A stretch of 64,000 nucleotides of DNA. Source: Sphaerisporangium corydalis (GTDB lineage Bacteria > Actinomycetota > Actinomycetes > Streptosporangiales > Streptosporangiaceae). The notes below the pieces were generated by a model, which searched no databases, was not told the origin of the DNA, and saw only the letters and a program-made list of their open reading frames with translations. Each line of letters starts with the position of its first letter. The first letter of the stretch is position 1. Positions 47,417 through 55,514 of the stretch are shown here, piece after piece. Position numbers and translations under genes: made by a program. Location of the stretch: NCBI RefSeq assembly GCF_025506355.1, contig NZ_JANZYP010000001.1, forward strand, positions 246,979 through 310,978, read 5' to 3'.

Positions 47417-48823
47417 ATGAAACGACGATGGTCGGCGATCCTCGCCGGAACCCTCGGACTCGTCCTGTTCGCCGGCGGTTCCGCGAACGCCGCGGCGCCG
47501 ATCACCACCGCCATCTACACGGCCGACCCCGCCGCGCTCGTCGTCGGCGACACCCTGTACCTCTACACCGGCCACGACGAGGCGCCCGCCGGTGGCACCA
47601 ACTTCGTCATGCGTGACTGGCACGTGTTCACCTCCTCCGACGCGACGTCCTTCGCCGACCAGGGGGCCAAGTTGTCGCTGGCGAACTTCTCGTGGGCGGG
47701 CGGGGACGCCTGGGCCGGCGAGGTCGAGCGCGGGGCCAACGGCAAGTACTACTGGTACGTCCCGGTCAACGGCAACGGCGCCGGGTGGATGGACATCGGG
47801 GTGGCGGTCGGCGACACCCCGCTCGGCCCGTTCACCGACGCCAAGGGCGGCCCGCTGGTCAGCGACAGCACTTCGAACTCCTCACCGCTCAACATCGACC
47901 CGACCGTCTTCACCGACGACGACGGCCAGGTCTACATGTACTGGGGCTCCTACTACGGGCTGCGCGCCGCCCGGCTCAACGCCAACATGACCTCGCTCAG
48001 CGGGTCGGTCGTCACCCCGAGCGGCGTCTCGAACTTCTGGGAGGCGCCCTGGATGTTCAAGCGCAACGGCGTCTACTACCTGGCCTACGCGGCCAACGAC
48101 TCCGGCTGCTCGGCCCCGGGCTACGCCTGTATCCGCTACGCGACCGCGAGCAACCCCATGGGCCCCTGGACCCAGCGCGGGGTGGTGCTCGACCAGGTGT
48201 CCTCCACCACCAACCACCCGGCGATCATCGAGTACAAGGGCCAGTGGTACATGGTCTACCACAACGCCGCGGCACCGGGCGGCGGTGACTTCCGCAGGTC
48301 GGTCACCCTGGACAAGCTCTACTGGAACGCCGACGGCACCATGCGGAAGGTCGTGCAGACCAGCACCGGCGGCGGCACCGGCGGCCCGCCTTCCGGCACC
48401 AACCACGCGCTGACCGCCACCGCCTCGACCTCGTACGTGTCCCCCTGGGAGACCCTCGGCGCGATCAAGGACGGGTACGTCCCGGCGAGCTCGGCCGACC
48501 ACGCCCACGGCGCGTACGGCAACTGGGACCACCCGGGCACCGAATGGATCGAGTACCAGTGGCCGTCGGCCCGCAGCGTCGGCCGGGTCGCGACCTACTG
48601 GTTCGACGACGACCAGGGCATCGACCTGCCCGCCTCCTGCCAGGTGCAGTACTGGAACGGCGGCGCGTACGTGAACGTGCCGGGGCAGTCGGCCTGCGGC
48701 GTCGCGGCCGGAACCTACAACGTCACCACGTTCACCCAGGTCAGCACGACCCGGCTGCGGCTGAACATCACCTCGAGGACCGGGTACTCGACCGGGGTGC
48801 TGGAGTGGATGGCCCTGCAGTGA
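47417..48823 (+). CDS. Secreted GH43 family glycosidase with C-terminal carbohydrate-binding module
   Basis: A 468-residue exported enzyme of the arabinosidase/xylosidase clan. The signal peptide is about residues 1-25 (MKRRWSAILAGTLGLVLFAGG...ANA). The five-bladed propeller has the general-base Asp in IYTADPAALVVGDTLYLYTGHDE, the pKa-modulating Asp in LNIDPTVFTDDDGQ and the acid Glu in NFWEAPWMFKRNG. A Gly/Thr-rich linker at about 318-332 leads to a C-terminal beta-sandwich (ATYWFDDDQGIDLPAS, QVSTTRLRLNITSRTGYSTGVLE) that closely resembles the last module of the large hydrolase at 37830. AAGGAG precedes the ATG. A LacI-type palindrome lies upstream. Confidence 0.9.
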   Translation: MKRRWSAILAGTLGLVLFAGGSANAAAPITTAIYTADPAALVVGDTLYLYTGHDEAPAGGTNFVMRDWHVFTSSDATSFADQGAKLSLANFSWAGGDAWAGEVERGANGKYYWYVPVNGNGAGWMDIGVAVGDTPLGPFTDAKGGPLVSDSTSNSSPLNIDPTVFTDDDGQVYMYWGSYYGLRAARLNANMTSLSGSVVTPSGVSNFWEAPWMFKRNGVYYLAYAANDSGCSAPGYACIRYATASNPMGPWTQRGVVLDQVSSTTNHPAIIEYKGQWYMVYHNAAAPGGGDFRRSVTLDKLYWNADGTMRKVVQTSTGGGTGGPPSGTNHALTATASTSYVSPWETLGAIKDGYVPASSADHAHGAYGNWDHPGTEWIEYQWPSARSVGRVATYWFDDDQGIDLPASCQVQYWNGGAYVNVPGQSACGVAAGTYNVTTFTQVSTTRLRLNITSRTGYSTGVLEWMALQ

Positions 48824-48875
48824 CGGCTCACGCACGTTCCCGTCGGAAGCTCCCCGGAACCCGAGGTCACATGCC

Positions 48876-50396
48876 ATGAAACGCTTGGTCATCTCGCTCC
48901 TGCTCATCGCCGCCACGCTTGCACCCGCGCGGGCCGCACAGGCCGCCCCCACCGTCACGGTCGTCGACATGTTCGGCAGGACCGTCAACGACTACGGGGT
49001 CAAACTGGTCGACTGGGAGGGCTACCTGGCCAATCCCTACATCGAGCTCACCGTCCGCCCCCCGCAGGGGGTGGCCTACCCCGTCACCGTCGACCTCAGG
49101 GCCGAGGGCACCTCGCGCCTGATGATGGACCTGCCCAGCCGGCTCACCGCCACCGGCGCCACCAAGCGGCTGACCTTCTCCAGCGCCGCGGACCAGAAGA
49201 ACTTCCGGCTGGCCATCCACTCCAGGCGCGGGCCCGGCGCTGACGAGCAGTACACGCTCCGCCTCACCACCACCGACGCGGGCAACCAGAGCTCCCAGCA
49301 GACCATGCCGATCAGGGTGCAGCAGGACGAGAAGACCGCGCTGCAGCCCTCCATCCCCATCACCTTCGACTACCGCTACGACACCATCACCGGGTACTTC
49401 TCCCAGCCGGCCTTCCGCACCGCGGCCGAGGAGGCGGTGAAGGACTGGTTCCGGTTCTTCGACATGGCCCCGTTCGACACGGTGGCGGCGGGCGCGGAGA
49501 ACAACCACCTGCCGGGCAACGACTGGCAGAACACCGTCAACGTGACCAACAACCAGGCCTACACCGGCATGTACGTGTTCTTCCGCGGCATCCAGACCCC
49601 GTACTCCACCGGCTACCCGGCCGCCAACGGCAAGTACCAGACCCGGAGCGGCCAGCGGGTCGCCGGGCCGCTGCACCGCTCGACCGCGATGATCTTCGAG
49701 TACGACGAGGCGGGCAAGCAGCTGTTCACCTCGCTGGCCGACGAGGACTGGTACAAGACCGACATCCAGGGATCGGTGCTGGACGTCCACGGCCTGGTCA
49801 TGCACGAGTACGGCCACGCCGTCGCCTTCCACAGCGACTGGGCGGGCATGCGCGCCTACGCCACCTCCGGCGGCGCCGGCGACCAGGACGTCATCGGCTA
49901 CCAGGGCCACGCCGTCCCGCTGGACTCCAGCTACCACATCCCCGGCGACCAGCCCAACTGGGACCGCATCAGCGGGCAGAGCGGCGGCTGGACGCACCTG
50001 TTCCCCACCCGCCGCTGGATGCTCACCAAGCTGTCCCTGCTGGTGGCCGAGAACGCCGGGTGGCGGCTCAACCGCAACCTCACGCCGTTCCTGAAGCCCT
50101 CGATCGTCACCACCGCGCTGCCCCGGCCCATCCCCGGCCAGGCCTACCAGCAGACCCTGACCGCCAAGGGCGGCGTCCCCTTCTACGACTGGGAGGTCAC
50201 CGGCGGCACCCTGCCCGCAGGGCTCACCCTGAACCGCTTCACCGGCGCCATCACCGGGACCACGACCGCCACCGGCCCCTCGACCTTCACCGTCCGGCTC
50301 CGCGACTACGACCGGCTGAGCACCCCGGTCACCAGGACCTTCACCCTCGGGGCCACGAGCGCGAACCTGGCCGTCACCGCCACACCGCCGGCCTAG
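48876..50396 (+). CDS. Secreted zinc metallopeptidase-like protein with Ig-like C-terminus
   Basis: A 506-residue exported protein. The signal peptide is about residues 1-23 (LVISLLLIAATLAPARAAQA). The N-terminal 150 residues are beta-rich. HEYGH in LVMHEYGHAVAFHSDWAG (about residues 309-313) gives two zinc ligands and the catalytic Glu of an HEXXH peptidase; the third ligand is uncertain. The C-terminal 90 residues (LPRPIPGQAYQQTLTAKGGVPFYDWEVTGGTLPAGLTLN) form a putative-Ig (He_PIG) domain common in surface-binding enzymes. It follows GH43 by 52 bases and could be cotranscribed with it. Peptidase activity is inferred from the motif only. Confidence 0.8.
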   Translation: MKRLVISLLLIAATLAPARAAQAAPTVTVVDMFGRTVNDYGVKLVDWEGYLANPYIELTVRPPQGVAYPVTVDLRAEGTSRLMMDLPSRLTATGATKRLTFSSAADQKNFRLAIHSRRGPGADEQYTLRLTTTDAGNQSSQQTMPIRVQQDEKTALQPSIPITFDYRYDTITGYFSQPAFRTAAEEAVKDWFRFFDMAPFDTVAAGAENNHLPGNDWQNTVNVTNNQAYTGMYVFFRGIQTPYSTGYPAANGKYQTRSGQRVAGPLHRSTAMIFEYDEAGKQLFTSLADEDWYKTDIQGSVLDVHGLVMHEYGHAVAFHSDWAGMRAYATSGGAGDQDVIGYQGHAVPLDSSYHIPGDQPNWDRISGQSGGWTHLFPTRRWMLTKLSLLVAENAGWRLNRNLTPFLKPSIVTTALPRPIPGQAYQQTLTAKGGVPFYDWEVTGGTLPAGLTLNRFTGAITGTTTATGPSTFTVRLRDYDRLSTPVTRTFTLGATSANLAVTATPPA

Positions 50397-50398
50397 GC

Positions 50399-51778
50399 TC
50401 AGGAGGTCTTCGGCGTGGCACGCATGCCGACGTACACGCACCTGGTGCCGTCGCTCAGGGTGGAGAACACCACCGGTATGTGGTCCTCGCTGAAGGCGGG
50501 GCCGGCGCCGGAGGCGGCGAACACCGTCTCCGTCACCGGCACCAGGTCCAGCTCCAGCGGCGGGGAGAAGTCCTTCATGCCGTCGACGAACTCGTACCGG
50601 ATGCGAGCGCCACCGTCCCCGTCCTGGGTGACGGTGGTGACGACGCCCTCGCGCGTGTAGGTGCCCACCAGCGGCGCCATGTCCACCACCGGCGGGACGG
50701 CCGGGGGCGCGAAGGCGTCGGGCATGCGGACCCCGGCCAGTTCGGCCAGCAGTTCCCTGAACAGGTCGGCGTACAGGTGCCCGGCGCCGCCGCCGTTGGT
50801 CAGCAGGACGACCGCCACGCCCGCGTGCGGGACGACGCGCAGGTAGGAGTACTGGCCGATGGCGGCGCCGTCGTGCCCGAAACCGGGGACGCCGTCCCAG
50901 TCGTACAGGGTCCAGCCCAGGCCCCAGCCGTCGGCGGAGACCGTCCACTTGTCCGGGCTGTCCGCCTCGCGCCGCCGCATCGCCTCCGCCGCGCCGGCGG
51001 ACAGGACGCGGGTGCCGTCGGCGGCGACGCCGCCGTCCAGGTGCGCCCGGGCGAACCGGGCGACGTCGCCGGCCGAGATGATGACCCTGCCGTACGGGCC
51101 GGCCGAGCGCGGCATCAGGTCCCAGGCCGGGGCCGGGTCGGGGTCGGTGCCGGGATCTCCGAGGTGGCTCATGGCCACCCGGAACCGCAGCGCCTCCTCG
51201 GGCAGCGTCATCGAGTGCTCCAGCCCGAGCGGGGTGAAGAGCATGTCCTTCAGCGCCTGGTCCCAGGTCAGGCCGGTCAGCACCTCGACGACCCGGCCCA
51301 GCACGACGTACCCGAGGCTGCTGTAGGAAAGGGCCGTACCGGGCGGGCAGTCCAGCGCCACCTCGCTCGCGGCCGCCACGTACTTGGCCACGCAGTCGTC
51401 GCCCCGGCCGGAGTCGTAGGTGAAGTCGCAGGTCAGCCCCCCGGTGTGGCTGAGCAGCCGCCGGATGGTGATCGTCTTGGTGGCCTCGGCGTCCGGGGTG
51501 GCGAACTCGGGCAGCACGCTCACGACGGTCGCGTCCAGGTCCAGCGCGCCGGAGTCGACCAGCCGCATCACCAGGGTGGCGGTGTAGACCTTGGCCAGCG
51601 AGCCGGACAGGAACACCGAGTCGGTCGTCACCTCCACGCCCGTCCCCCGGTGCAGCACACCACTGGCCAGTTCGTGGACGGTCCCATCGGCCAGCACGGC
51701 CAGCGAGGCCCCCGGCACGTGGTGGGCGGCGCGCAGTTCGTCGAACCGGGCCTGCCAGCGAGCGGAGTCGAACGTCAT
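50399..51778 (-). CDS. Serine hydrolase (class C beta-lactamase-like)
   Basis: A 459-residue protein of the beta-lactamase/D-aminopeptidase/esterase fold. Ser60-x-x-Lys63 is in FLSGSLAKVYTA; the second motif is YSS in LSYSSLGYVVLGRV, replacing the usual YxN; and the third is HDG in FGHDGAAIG. A C-terminal lipocalin-like DUF3471-type beta domain (LVGTYTREGVVTTVTQDGDGG) is added. No clear signal peptide is visible. GGAGAA precedes the ATG at 51778. It converges on the metallopeptidase gene with a 2-base gap. The substrate is unknown. Confidence 0.88.
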   Translation of the reverse strand: MTFDSARWQARFDELRAAHHVPGASLAVLADGTVHELASGVLHRGTGVEVTTDSVFLSGSLAKVYTATLVMRLVDSGALDLDATVVSVLPEFATPDAEATKTITIRRLLSHTGGLTCDFTYDSGRGDDCVAKYVAAASEVALDCPPGTALSYSSLGYVVLGRVVEVLTGLTWDQALKDMLFTPLGLEHSMTLPEEALRFRVAMSHLGDPGTDPDPAPAWDLMPRSAGPYGRVIISAGDVARFARAHLDGGVAADGTRVLSAGAAEAMRRREADSPDKWTVSADGWGLGWTLYDWDGVPGFGHDGAAIGQYSYLRVVPHAGVAVVLLTNGGGAGHLYADLFRELLAELAGVRMPDAFAPPAVPPVVDMAPLVGTYTREGVVTTVTQDGDGGARIRYEFVDGMKDFSPPLELDLVPVTETVFAASGAGPAFSEDHIPVVFSTLSDGTRCVYVGMRATPKTS

Positions 51779-51902
51779 CAAGGGTTCTCCTTTTAGTGTT
51801 CTGCGCGGCGCGGCGGCGCCTGGGCATGGTGACGGAACCCGGCGCGGTCAGGGCACCGGGGAGAAAAAGGCGGCGGGAAGAAGAGGGCGGCGTCGCGCCG
51901 GG

Positions 51903-52409
51903 CTAGGAACCCGGCTCCGGGTCGCCGGGCAGCTCGCCCGAGGCGCGCAGGGCGTCGCGGTGGGCGCGCCACTCGGCCGCGAGCGCGGGCATCCGCTCGG
52001 CCAAGAAGCCGGCGAAGGCGGCCGTCTCCAGCAGCCGCGCCCGGCGGGCCGGGGGCGCGTCGCCCAGCACGGCGAGCCCGCGCCGGGCCAGCGCGCCGAG
52101 CGAGGTGTACTCGGCGGGCTTGTCCACCATCCGCAGCCAGATCGCGGGATGGACGCTGACGCGGTCCACGCGTTCACCGGCGGCACGCGACCGCTGGATC
52201 CAGGACCACTCCTCCAGCACGGACACGGCGCCGCTCACGGCACTGCGGCTCGCCCGCAGCGCCTCGCTCAGCTCGGCGATGGTCTGCTGCGGCGGGTCGC
52301 AGATGAGCAGCCATCCGGCCACCCGCCCGGTCATCGGCGGCAGGGAGTTCTGCCGCGCGAAGTGACCGCCGACCTCGTCGGCGAACGCGACCTCATCATC
52401 GAAAGCCAT
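51903..52409 (-). CDS. GbsR/MarR family transcriptional regulator
   Basis: A 168-residue regulator. The N-terminal winged helix has the GbsR pattern FARQNSLPPMTGRVAGWLLICDPPQQTIAELSEALRASRSAVSGAVSVLEEWSWIQRSRAAGERVDRVSVHP, followed by a helical dimerisation tail. The start is the ATG at 52409 (MAFDDEVAFADEVGG); others are at 52415 and upstream. It lacks a good ribosome site and begins beside an inverted repeat, suggesting short-leader autoregulation. It lies 124 bases upstream of and co-directional with the serine hydrolase, which may be its target. Confidence 0.85.
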   Translation of the reverse strand: MAFDDEVAFADEVGGHFARQNSLPPMTGRVAGWLLICDPPQQTIAELSEALRASRSAVSGAVSVLEEWSWIQRSRAAGERVDRVSVHPAIWLRMVDKPAEYTSLGALARRGLAVLGDAPPARRARLLETAAFAGFLAERMPALAAEWRAHRDALRASGELPGDPEPGS

Positions 52410-52427
52410 GCGCATGACATTACCGTC

Positions 52428-52465
52428 ATAACTGAAATAACACAAATCTCCGTCATTTCAGTTAT
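52428..52465. promoter_or_regulatory. Inverted-repeat operator of the GbsR-type regulator
   Basis: ATAACTGAAAT (52428-52438) and ATTTCAGTTAT (52455-52465) are perfect 11-base inverted arms with a 16-base spacer. CCGTCAT also repeats directly beside the arms (52423-52429 and 52450-52456). It sits 19 bases upstream of the regulator start. Confidence 0.65.
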
Positions 52466-52508
52466 TCGGAGTGTTCCGGTGCCTCGGCCGCGCACGCAAG
52501 GGGTTCGC

Positions 52509-53249
52509 CTAGGGACTCTCTGATGGCCTCTCGCCGGGTGGGACGTCCGGCTGCGCCTGGCGCCAGCGCTCGGCGGCCTGGATCATGTCGTGGCCGACGT
52601 ACCCGAAGAAGCGGCCCATGGCCAGCAGGCGGGCGCCCGCGGGGGTGGCGGTGCCGAGGGTCCCGGCCCCCTCGCGGGCGACCTCGGCCAGGGTGGCGTT
52701 CTGCCGGGCGCTGGCCAGCCACGCACGGAACCAGACGTCCGCGTCGATGATGTACCGGTCGCGCCGCCGGCGGGGGTCGCGTTCCCGCCGGACCAGCTCC
52801 TGCTGTTCGAGCTCGCCGATGGCCTTGGAGACCGACGCCGGGCTGACCTGAAGGCGCTGGACGAGCTCGGCGGCGGTGAGGCTGCCGCTATCGGTGGTGT
52901 ACAGGCAGGTCAGCACGCGGGCGGTCATGCGCGGGAGCCCGGTCGCGATCATCAGGGCGGTGAACCGCTCCTCCAGGTCGCGGACGGCGCCGGGGTCGCG
53001 GCCGTGGGCGTGGGCGGCGGCCGGCGGCCGCGCGGCCGGGGACGGGGCGCGGCGGCGGGCACGGCCTTCGGTCGCCTGGTGTGCCCGGTCGGCCTGGTAT
53101 CCGTCGGTCCCGCCGTTGCGGGCCACCTCCCGGCTGACGGTGGAGATCGGCCGCTCCAGGAGCCTGGCGATCTCGGTGTAGGTGAGCCCTTCGGCCAGTC
53201 CCCCGGCGATGCGCCGGCGGTCCTGGTGGGTCAGCCTGCCTCCCGGCAT
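52509..53249 (-). CDS. Regulator fusing an IS30-type helix-turn-helix to a MarR-like domain
   Basis: A 246-residue DNA-binding protein. The N-terminal 70 residues (LTHQDRRRIAGGLAEGLTYTEIARLLERPISTVSREVARNGG) are the IS30 transposase-type helix-turn-helix with its RNGG tail. A Pro/Ala/Arg-rich linker leads to a winged-helix MarR/GbsR-type domain: MTARVLTCLYTTDSGSLTAAELVQRLQVSPASVSKAIGELEQQELVRRERDPRRRRDRYIID, then a helical tail. The ATG at 53249 has GGAGG 8 bases upstream; an ATG at 53264 is possible. The arrangement occurs elsewhere in actinomycetes. No operon partner or target is evident. Confidence 0.85.
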   Translation of the reverse strand: MPGGRLTHQDRRRIAGGLAEGLTYTEIARLLERPISTVSREVARNGGTDGYQADRAHQATEGRARRRAPSPAARPPAAAHAHGRDPGAVRDLEERFTALMIATGLPRMTARVLTCLYTTDSGSLTAAELVQRLQVSPASVSKAIGELEQQELVRRERDPRRRRDRYIIDADVWFRAWLASARQNATLAEVAREGAGTLGTATPAGARLLAMGRFFGYVGHDMIQAAERWRQAQPDVPPGERPSESP

Positions 53250-53660
53250 CGGTCGCCTCCGCATGGTCCCCGCCCGGCGGGACCGGCGGGCGGATGGACA
53301 GTATCGCCTCCGCCCGCCCCTCATTGCAAAAACCGGGCCGGACCGCCTGACGACCAAGGCGAATGGGCCACCGGCCACGTTGACGGTTTGATGAAGGCAA
53401 AACGCCCGGGGGCACTCGCCGCGACCGGGAAGCGGCGGTTCTGGACAGGGACGGCGCCGCCGGTCCTCCCCGCCGGTGCGCACCTCCCTGGGCGTCAGGT
53501 CGGTGACCTGGGGTGATTCCTTGTGCCCGCGTCGATGTTGCTTGCGTTCGCGGTGGACGATCCCTGCACCGGCGGCCAGGAACGCCGTCGTCCGCTCCGC
53601 CGGGACGGTCACGAGAACGATATGTTCAATCACCGAACGTAGCCACGCACAAGGAGTCAG
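53250..53660. other. 411-base stretch without a recognisable gene
   Basis: Reading both strands I found no coding segment with homology or a credible start. A minus-strand open frame through most of it encodes low-complexity sequence and the fragment RSVIEHIVLVTVPAERTTAF, which I do not recognise. The right end holds a TATGTT -10-like hexamer near 53622-53627 that could serve the next gene. Confidence 0.4.
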
Positions 53661-54512
53661 ATGTCTGGTAAGCAGCTGTTGATCAAGATCGCCGTCCTGG
53701 GCGTCGTGGTCACCTCCCCGCTGTCGTCCACCCCGGCGCACGCCCGCGCCGGATCCCCCGCCACCGTCTCCTCGCCCGCCGGCGCGGCGGACGTGACCCG
53801 GCAGAGCGTCCTGGACCGGGCGAAGACCTGGAATCCCGGCACCCCCCAACGAGTGCCGTACAGCCAGAGCAAGTACCACAACGGGTACCGCACCGACTGC
53901 TCCGGATACGTCTCGATGGCGCTCGGGCTGAAGGCCCCGGGCCCGAACACCGTGGCGCTCACCTCACCCGGGGTGAGCAGCCCGATCGCGATGTCCGACC
54001 TGCTCCCGGCCGACATCGTCATCGACGCCATCGGGAACAGCGACACCCGGCATGTCGTGATCTTCGAGAAGTGGGCGGACGCGGGGCACACGTCCTACTG
54101 GGCCTACGAGCAGCGCGGCGGCTACGGCACCGACCACCGCGTCCTCACCTACGGCGTCAAGCCGGGCGGCGAGTTCCACGCCCGCCGCCCGAACGTGCTC
54201 GGCGGCGGCTCCCCCGGCACCGGCGGGAAGTACCTGGTCGACACCTTCACCAACGCGACCGGCTACCGGGAGCCGAACCCCGGCGACCCGCAGGGCACCC
54301 TCAACAAGGGCACCAACTACGTGTACTGCCGGGCGTGGGGCGCCGAGGTCCGGCAGGGTGGCGAGTTCAACCACTGGTGGCTGCGCACCGACCTGGACCG
54401 CACGAACCCCGGGAAGAACGGCCGCGGCGCCTACGTGTCCGCGTACTACCTCGCCAAATGGGGCAACGACGAGGCCAAGGACAACACCGGCCGCGACATC
54501 CCGAACTGCTGA
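53661..54512 (+). CDS. Secreted NlpC/P60-like protein
   Basis: A 283-residue exported protein. The signal peptide is about residues 1-29 (LLIKIAVLGVVVTSPLSS...AHA). The N-terminal domain resembles NlpC/P60 or CHAP cysteine hydrolases: QSVLDRAKTWNPGTPQRVPYSQ, Cys80 in YRTDCSGYVSMALGL, and a His in SDTRHVVIFEKWAD after LLPADIVI. The C-terminal 90 residues (LNKGTNYVYCRAWGAEVRQGGEFNHWWLRTDLD) look like an SH3-like or wall-binding module with a conserved disulfide. AAGGAG precedes the ATG. It may cut peptidoglycan stem peptides or simply bind the wall; catalytic activity is likely but not certain. Confidence 0.83.
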   Translation: MSGKQLLIKIAVLGVVVTSPLSSTPAHARAGSPATVSSPAGAADVTRQSVLDRAKTWNPGTPQRVPYSQSKYHNGYRTDCSGYVSMALGLKAPGPNTVALTSPGVSSPIAMSDLLPADIVIDAIGNSDTRHVVIFEKWADAGHTSYWAYEQRGGYGTDHRVLTYGVKPGGEFHARRPNVLGGGSPGTGGKYLVDTFTNATGYREPNPGDPQGTLNKGTNYVYCRAWGAEVRQGGEFNHWWLRTDLDRTNPGKNGRGAYVSAYYLAKWGNDEAKDNTGRDIPNC

Positions 54513-54600
54513 GTCGCCACCGCGTGCGGAGCGGGGCGGAGGTTCATCCGCCCGCCCGGCGCGGTCGCGGCCAGGTGACGGCACGACTCGGTGCGTGGGT

Positions 54601-55437
54601 TCAGGGCCGGGTGGCGGAGACGATCCAGACGGCGCCCTGGATGAGGACTCCGCGGGGGGTCTCGAAGGGCCGCAGGTCGCGGCGCAGCTGCTCGCGGGCC
54701 TTCTCGACGACGGCCGGGTCGACGCCGGCCAGGTTGTGGCGCACCGGGCCCATGGCGAGCATGAAGTCCGCCGCGTCGCGGGCGTCGCGCCCGTAGGTCA
54801 TCGCCGCCTCGACCGGGCTGACGCCGATGCCGGTGAACCCGGCCGCGCCGAGCACCTCGTGGATCCGCTCGGGGTCGATCATCGACCCCATTCCCCGCGC
54901 GGCGGGCGAGGGCCCGCGCATCAGCGGGGCGAGCGCCGCGGTGGCACGGGCGTACTCGCCGCCGGGCCTGCCGGGCCCCGGGCCCATGAACGCGAGCCGG
55001 CCGCCGGGCCGCAGCGCCCGGCCGATGTTGGTGAACGCGGCGACCGGTTCGCCGAAGAACATCACTCCGCCCCGGCTGATGGCGACGTCGAACCCGCCGC
55101 CGGGGAAGGGGAACACCTGGCCGTCCCCCTGCTCGAACCGGACGTTGGTGACGCCCTGGGCCGCCGCGTCGGCGCGGGCCCGCGCCAGCATGGGGGCCGA
55201 GAGGTCGACCCCCACCACGTACCCCTCGGACGCCTGTCGCGCGGCGGCCAGGGTGGGGATCCCCGTGCCGCATCCGACGTCGAGCACGCGATCGTGCTCG
55301 CCGATGGCGGCGGCCTGGAACAGGGCGTCGTCGAACGCGCTCACCAGGGCGTTGTAGCGGGCGGGGTTCTCGGCCCAGTGGACGCCCTCCCACCCGTTCC
55401 AGGCCTTCTCGTGCTCGGTGTTGACGATGGTCGGCAT
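54601..55437 (-). CDS. Class I SAM-dependent methyltransferase
   Basis: A 278-residue cytoplasmic methyltransferase. Motif I is RVLDVGCGTGIPTLAAARQA, motif II/acidic loop VVGVDLSAPMLARAR, with EQGDGQVFPFPGGGFDVAISRGG and LRPGGRLAFMGPGP following, as in the Methyltransf_25/UbiE-like group. Homologues in this family start near MPTIVNTEHEKAWNGWEG; the ATG at 55437 has GGAGGAG upstream. It is divergent from a TetR gene, its probable regulator. The substrate is unknown. Confidence 0.9.
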   Translation of the reverse strand: MPTIVNTEHEKAWNGWEGVHWAENPARYNALVSAFDDALFQAAAIGEHDRVLDVGCGTGIPTLAAARQASEGYVVGVDLSAPMLARARADAAAQGVTNVRFEQGDGQVFPFPGGGFDVAISRGGVMFFGEPVAAFTNIGRALRPGGRLAFMGPGPGRPGGEYARATAALAPLMRGPSPAARGMGSMIDPERIHEVLGAAGFTGIGVSPVEAAMTYGRDARDAADFMLAMGPVRHNLAGVDPAVVEKAREQLRRDLRPFETPRGVLIQGAVWIVSATRP

Positions 55438-55478
55438 CGGTCTCCTCCTGGTTTCCCGGCGGAACATCACTAAAGTTG

Positions 55479-55503
55479 AACTCTAGTGTTCGTATCTAGA
55501 GTT
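55479..55503. promoter_or_regulatory. TetR operator between methyltransferase and TetR genes
   Basis: AACTCTAG (55479-55486) and CTAGAGTT (55496-55503) are perfect 8-base inverted arms with a 9-base spacer. They lie 12 bases before the TetR ATG and 42 bases from the methyltransferase ATG, so one site can control both directions. Confidence 0.68.
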
Positions 55504-55514
55504 AAGCTATAGCC

